From NCBI GenBank assembly GCA_003485955.1, contig DNHH01000026.1:1-7760 (forward strand): DNA of 7,760 bases, written 5' to 3'. The notes beneath the pieces were generated by a model, which saw only the letters and a program-made list of their open reading frames with translations, searched no databases and was not told the DNA's origin. Every line of letters starts with the position of its first letter. The stretch's first letter is position 1. Origin of the DNA: Opitutia bacterium (GTDB taxonomy: Bacteria; Verrucomicrobiota; Verrucomicrobiia; Opitutales; UBA953). Positions 4,802-7,760 of the stretch are shown here, piece by piece. Both the position numbers and the translations under genes were made by a program.

Positions 4802-6676
4802 ATGCAGCCTTCCCGCCAGCCGATGACTCCGCTTCAGGAGATTCGCCACTCCGCCGCTCACATGTTGGGTGCTGCGGTGTTACGTCTTTTTCCGCAAGCG
4901 CAGCTCGATATTGGTCCGCCTACCGATGCCGGTTTCTATTATGATTTTGACCTCGAGCATGCGTTTACAGCCGACGACCTCATTAAGATTGAGGACGAGA
5001 TGCGTAAAATCACTAAAGAGAATCAACGCTTTGAACGTAAAGAGATGTCACGTGAGGAAGCAGTCGCTTTCATTAAAGAGCGTGGCCAAGTGGCATATAA
5101 ACTTGGTCGCTTAGCCGATATCCCAGAGGGCGAAGCAATTTCGTTCTACACCAATGGAGAATTTTCCGATCTCTGTGCAGGTACTCACGTCCGTTACACG
5201 GCTCAAGTTAAAGCCTTTAAGTTGCTATCCATTGCCGGTGCATTCCACCGTGGGGATGAAAAGAATAAACAGCTGCAGCGTATCTATGGTACAGCCTTTG
5301 CGACGAAAGATGAGCTCGAGCAGCACTTAGTGCGCATCGAAGAAGCTAAAAAGCGCGACCACCGTCGATTAGGCAAAGAACTTAAACTTTTCCATATCGA
5401 TGAACAAGTTGGCCAAGGTCTGATTCTTTGGACGCCCAATGGCGCAGTCATTCGCCAGGAGCTTCAGAACTTTATTGCCGAACAACTTTTCCAAACTGGT
5501 TATAAGCAGGTCTTCACTCCGCACATCGGTAACCTGGATCTTTACCGAACCTCCGGACATTTCCCTTACTATAAGGACGCTCAGTTCCCGCCGTTAGTTG
5601 AGCGTGAAGCGATGGAGATGCTCTCGAAAGAAGGTTGCGGATGTGGCGAGCTCATGAACCGACTCGATTCGGGTGCGGTGCAAGGGTTCTTGCTCAAGCC
5701 AATGAATTGTCCGCACCATATTCGTATCTTTGCTTCACAGCCGCATTCGTATCGCGATTTACCAGTGCGCCTCGCTGAGTTCGGTACGGTTTATCGATGG
5801 GAACAGTCAGGTGAACTCAATGGGATGACGCGCGTTCGTGGATTTACCCAGGATGACGGACATCTTTTCTGTACGGAAGACCAGGTAGCCCAAGAGGTTC
5901 TCGGCTGCTTAGAGTTAGTGAAAGTCGTCTTACGTACCCTTGGCCTTCAAGATTATCGCGTTCGTGTTGGTCTACGTGCCCCCGGTTCAGACAAGTATAC
6001 TGGGTCGAACGAGAATTGGACGAAAGCAGAAGCCGCTTGTCGTTCAGCAGCTGCGACTCTGGGCGTTCCTTTCAGTGAAGAGCAAGGCGAGGCGGCCTTC
6101 TACGGCCCCAAGATCGACTTCGTCGTCCGCGACGTCATTGGCCGGGAGTGGCAATTAGGTACGGTGCAGGTCGACTTTAATTTACCCGAACGTTTTGAAC
6201 TCGAATATATCGGTTCAGATAACAAACCACATCGGCCTGTGATGATTCACCGTGCGCCTTTTGGTTCCATGGAACGGTTTGTGGGTATTCTGATTGAGCA
6301 TTTCGCAGGCGATTTCCCGACTTGGTTAGCCCCAGAGCAAGTGCGCGTCATGACATTGAATGATGACATGATCCCACATGGTCAAAAAGTGATTGAACAA
6401 CTCAAGGCAGTTGGCATCCGCGCTTCCCTGGATGAAGTCAGCGACAAGCTTGGTGCTAAAATCCGTCGCGCTGAGCTCGAAAAAATTCCTCACATGCTAG
6501 TACTCGGTGCCAAAGAAATTGAAGCGGGCGTGGTCTCAGTACGCTCACGTGCAGATAAAGGTATGGAGGGCAATATGCCCCTGGCAGACTTTATTGCGAA
6601 AGTGCACTCAGAGATCAGCGAACGTCGTCTGCGTGTTCCTGCCCCCGTTGCACCTGTTCCCGAAAAGAAAGTCTAA
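4802..6676 (+). CDS. thrS: Threonyl-tRNA synthetase lacking the N-terminal TGS domain
   Basis: This class II synthetase charges tRNA-Thr and edits mischarged Ser-tRNA-Thr. The 624-aa protein starts directly at the editing domain: H16-SAA-H20 and C125-AGT-H129 are the HxxxH and CxxxH editing motifs, both intact. The roughly 60-residue TGS domain found at the N-terminus of the E. coli enzyme is absent, and the 170-bp gap upstream shows no TGS-like reading frame. The catalytic core (about 200-505) has the zinc ligands C303 (KPMNCPHH), H354 (QDDGHLF) and H483 (VMIHRA), motif 2 around YRWEQSGELN to RVRGFTQDD, and motif 3 GSMERF at 488-493. An insert at 261-298 before KPMNCP is about 25 residues longer than in E. 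coli and contains C279-G-C281. The anticodon-binding domain is at about 510-605, followed by a short Pro/Val/Lys tail. The core resembles the Bacteroidota/Verrucomicrobiota type. Confidence 0.96.
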   Translation: MQPSRQPMTPLQEIRHSAAHMLGAAVLRLFPQAQLDIGPPTDAGFYYDFDLEHAFTADDLIKIEDEMRKITKENQRFERKEMSREEAVAFIKERGQVAYKLGRLADIPEGEAISFYTNGEFSDLCAGTHVRYTAQVKAFKLLSIAGAFHRGDEKNKQLQRIYGTAFATKDELEQHLVRIEEAKKRDHRRLGKELKLFHIDEQVGQGLILWTPNGAVIRQELQNFIAEQLFQTGYKQVFTPHIGNLDLYRTSGHFPYYKDAQFPPLVEREAMEMLSKEGCGCGELMNRLDSGAVQGFLLKPMNCPHHIRIFASQPHSYRDLPVRLAEFGTVYRWEQSGELNGMTRVRGFTQDDGHLFCTEDQVAQEVLGCLELVKVVLRTLGLQDYRVRVGLRAPGSDKYTGSNENWTKAEAACRSAAATLGVPFSEEQGEAAFYGPKIDFVVRDVIGREWQLGTVQVDFNLPERFELEYIGSDNKPHRPVMIHRAPFGSMERFVGILIEHFAGDFPTWLAPEQVRVMTLNDDMIPHGQKVIEQLKAVGIRASLDEVSDKLGAKIRRAELEKIPHMLVLGAKEIEAGVVSVRSRADKGMEGNMPLADFIAKVHSEISERRLRVPAPVAPVPEKKV

Positions 6677-6692
6677 GCTTTAGACTAAAGTC
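6671..6692 (+). terminator. Palindromic hairpins overlapping the thrS stop codon
   Basis: GTCTAA (6671-6676) and TTAGAC (6680-6685) form a perfect 6-bp stem with a GCT loop, and the TAA stop is part of the left arm. An alternative stem, CTTTAG (6678-6683) with CTAAAG (6685-6690), overlaps it. No clear T-run follows, so intrinsic termination is doubtful. The arrangement parallels the hairpin over the cysS stop. Confidence 0.35.
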
Positions 6693-6730
6693 GTGTGGTG
6701 AGGATTATCGTTCCTCTTTGAGTCTTGGGT

Positions 6731-6736
6731 TATAGT
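6731..6736 (+). promoter_or_regulatory. -10-like TATAGT close to the GH5 start codon
   Basis: TATAGT ends eight bases before the ATG at 6745, and there is no Shine-Dalgarno sequence between them. If it is a true -10, transcription would begin at or within a few bases of the start codon, giving a leaderless or nearly leaderless mRNA. No convincing -35 hexamer lies at 16-18 bp, which lowers confidence. Confidence 0.3.
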
Positions 6737-6744
6737 CCAGTTTT

Positions 6745-7740
6745 ATGTCGAGAATCCTAATTGTCTTAACCCTGCTTTTCGTCACGAATTTGCACGCTGC
6801 GGATGCTTTTGAACAACAACGACGTCTCGGACGCTGCGTGAACTTAGGAAATGCTTTAGAAGCTCCGACTGAAGGGGAGTGGGGTTGGAAGATTGCGGAT
6901 GAGGATCTTAGTCGGATAAAACAGGCTGGCTTCGACTCGATACGTATTCCTGTCCGTTGGTCGGCCCATGCGAGTCAATCGCCGCCTTATCAGATTGATC
7001 CAGTATTTTCCGAAAGGGTAAACCATGTCGTGCGAACTGCTCTGGCTAAGGGTTTAGCAGTCGTCATGAACGTACACCATTATGACGAGCTTGATGCTAA
7101 CCCTGGTGCACACCGCGAACGTCTGGCGGGCATCTGGCGGCAAATTGCTGAGAAATATCAAGCATACCCAGATGCCTTACATTTTGAAATATACAACGAA
7201 CCACACGGGAAGCTAACCGCGTCCGAGTGGAATGCTACGTGGGCCTTAGCTTTGGCAGAAATTCGTAAAACGAATCCGCAACGTGCTGTCCACATTGGTG
7301 GCGTACAGTGGAATCAATCTTCGACTCTCAAGGAATTACAGTTACCCGACGGAGACCGGCATATCATTGGACATTTCCATTGTTATGCTCCTTTCCAGTT
7401 TACGCACCAAGGTGCGGACTGGGTGAGTGGGTCCAGTCCATGGATCGGCACTAAGTGGGTCGGAGCACCCGCTGAGCAGGCAGAGATTATTAAGGTTTTC
7501 TCGTTGGCGGTCGAATGGTCGAAGCAAACCCAACGTCCTGTTTTTTTAGGTGAATACGGATCGTATGGAAAATACGCAGACGCCGACGCACGTGTGCGCT
7601 GGACGGCCTTTATGGCCACGACCGCGCGCAAAAATGGAATACCTGCAGCTTATTGGGAGTACTGCGCCGGCTTTGGTCTTTGGAGTCCTTTAGAAAAGCA
7701 ATGGCGTGAGCCCCTTTTGAATGCGGTATTGGGTCGGTAA
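6745..7740 (+). CDS. Secreted GH5 glycoside hydrolase (endoglucanase/mannanase type, Cel5A-like)
   Basis: This probable retaining beta-glycanase cleaves beta-1,4-linked glucan and/or mannan outside the cytoplasm. The 331-aa product is a single catalytic domain with no binding module. Residues 1 to about 20 form a signal peptide: a basic start, a hydrophobic core and a small-residue cleavage region near HAADA. The (beta/alpha)8 domain carries N35-LGNALEAP, R67 in SIRIPVRW, H111-H112, the acid/base E152 in IYNEPHG, H212 and Y214, H221 in FTHQGADW, the nucleophile E270 in FLGEYGSY, and W304 in YWEY. From memory, the whole pattern lines up block by block with Thermotoga maritima Cel5A (subfamily GH5_25), which acts on both glucans and mannans. 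The subfamily and substrate are inference. The gene lies 68 bp after thrS and is functionally unrelated to it; no other polysaccharide-utilisation genes are visible. Confidence 0.93.
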   Translation: MSRILIVLTLLFVTNLHAADAFEQQRRLGRCVNLGNALEAPTEGEWGWKIADEDLSRIKQAGFDSIRIPVRWSAHASQSPPYQIDPVFSERVNHVVRTALAKGLAVVMNVHHYDELDANPGAHRERLAGIWRQIAEKYQAYPDALHFEIYNEPHGKLTASEWNATWALALAEIRKTNPQRAVHIGGVQWNQSSTLKELQLPDGDRHIIGHFHCYAPFQFTHQGADWVSGSSPWIGTKWVGAPAEQAEIIKVFSLAVEWSKQTQRPVFLGEYGSYGKYADADARVRWTAFMATTARKNGIPAAYWEYCAGFGLWSPLEKQWREPLLNAVLGR

Positions 7741-7760
7741 TTAAGACTATTTGGGCTTTT
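7741..7760. other. Start of the gap after the GH5 gene, cut by the right edge
   Basis: These last 20 bases contain AAGACT and GGGCTTTT, words seen in the other intergenic gaps of the window. They could be the beginning of another heptamer-type repeat or a terminator, but the window ends here and no structure can be confirmed. Confidence 0.2.

Noticed and set aside
1..7760. Defence system, prophage, IS element or CRISPR array
   Set aside because: All long supported frames are housekeeping or hydrolase genes; there are no transposases, integrases, Cas-like proteins or spacer-repeat arrays.

Overview
This window is an ordinary, gene-dense piece of a bacterial chromosome. It carries six protein genes: four housekeeping genes, one envelope-associated gene and one secreted glycoside hydrolase. 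I found no mobile element, CRISPR array, tRNA, rRNA or phage gene, and no stretch of 300 bases without a gene. The likely source is a Gram-negative bacterium of the Planctomycetota-Verrucomicrobiota-Chlamydiota or Bacteroidota side of the tree, with an Opitutae-like verrucomicrobium as my best guess. That guess rests on three points: the threonyl-tRNA synthetase is of the 'KPMNCPHH' type, the primary sigma factor has a Lys/Ala/Pro-rich tail, and most genes lack a Shine-Dalgarno sequence. It is inference from remembered family features, not a database result.

Left half, minus strand: cysS (3773 to 2343), then dnaG (2256 to 400), then the 5' end of rpoD (378 to beyond the left edge). dnaG and rpoD are 21 bp apart and form the core of the classical macromolecular-synthesis operon. 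cysS lies 86 bp upstream of dnaG; a hairpin over its stop codon and a weak candidate promoter suggest that dnaG-rpoD can be transcribed separately from cysS.

Right half, plus strand: a membrane-anchored SIMPL/DUF541-domain protein (3888-4631) is divergent from cysS across a 114-bp region built from two adjacent inverted repeats. It is followed by thrS (4802-6676), which encodes a threonyl-tRNA synthetase without the N-terminal TGS domain. Last comes a secreted GH5-family glycanase (6745-7740) resembling the Thermotoga maritima Cel5A type, with both catalytic glutamates present.

The most notable points are a DnaG whose zinc ribbon has lost three of its four ligands, the TGS-less ThrRS with an extra CxC-containing insert, a family of AARGRCT-like heptamers and inverted repeats in the intergenic gaps (twice overlapping stop codons), and the general absence of Shine-Dalgarno sequences. 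I did not find a credible new multi-gene system.
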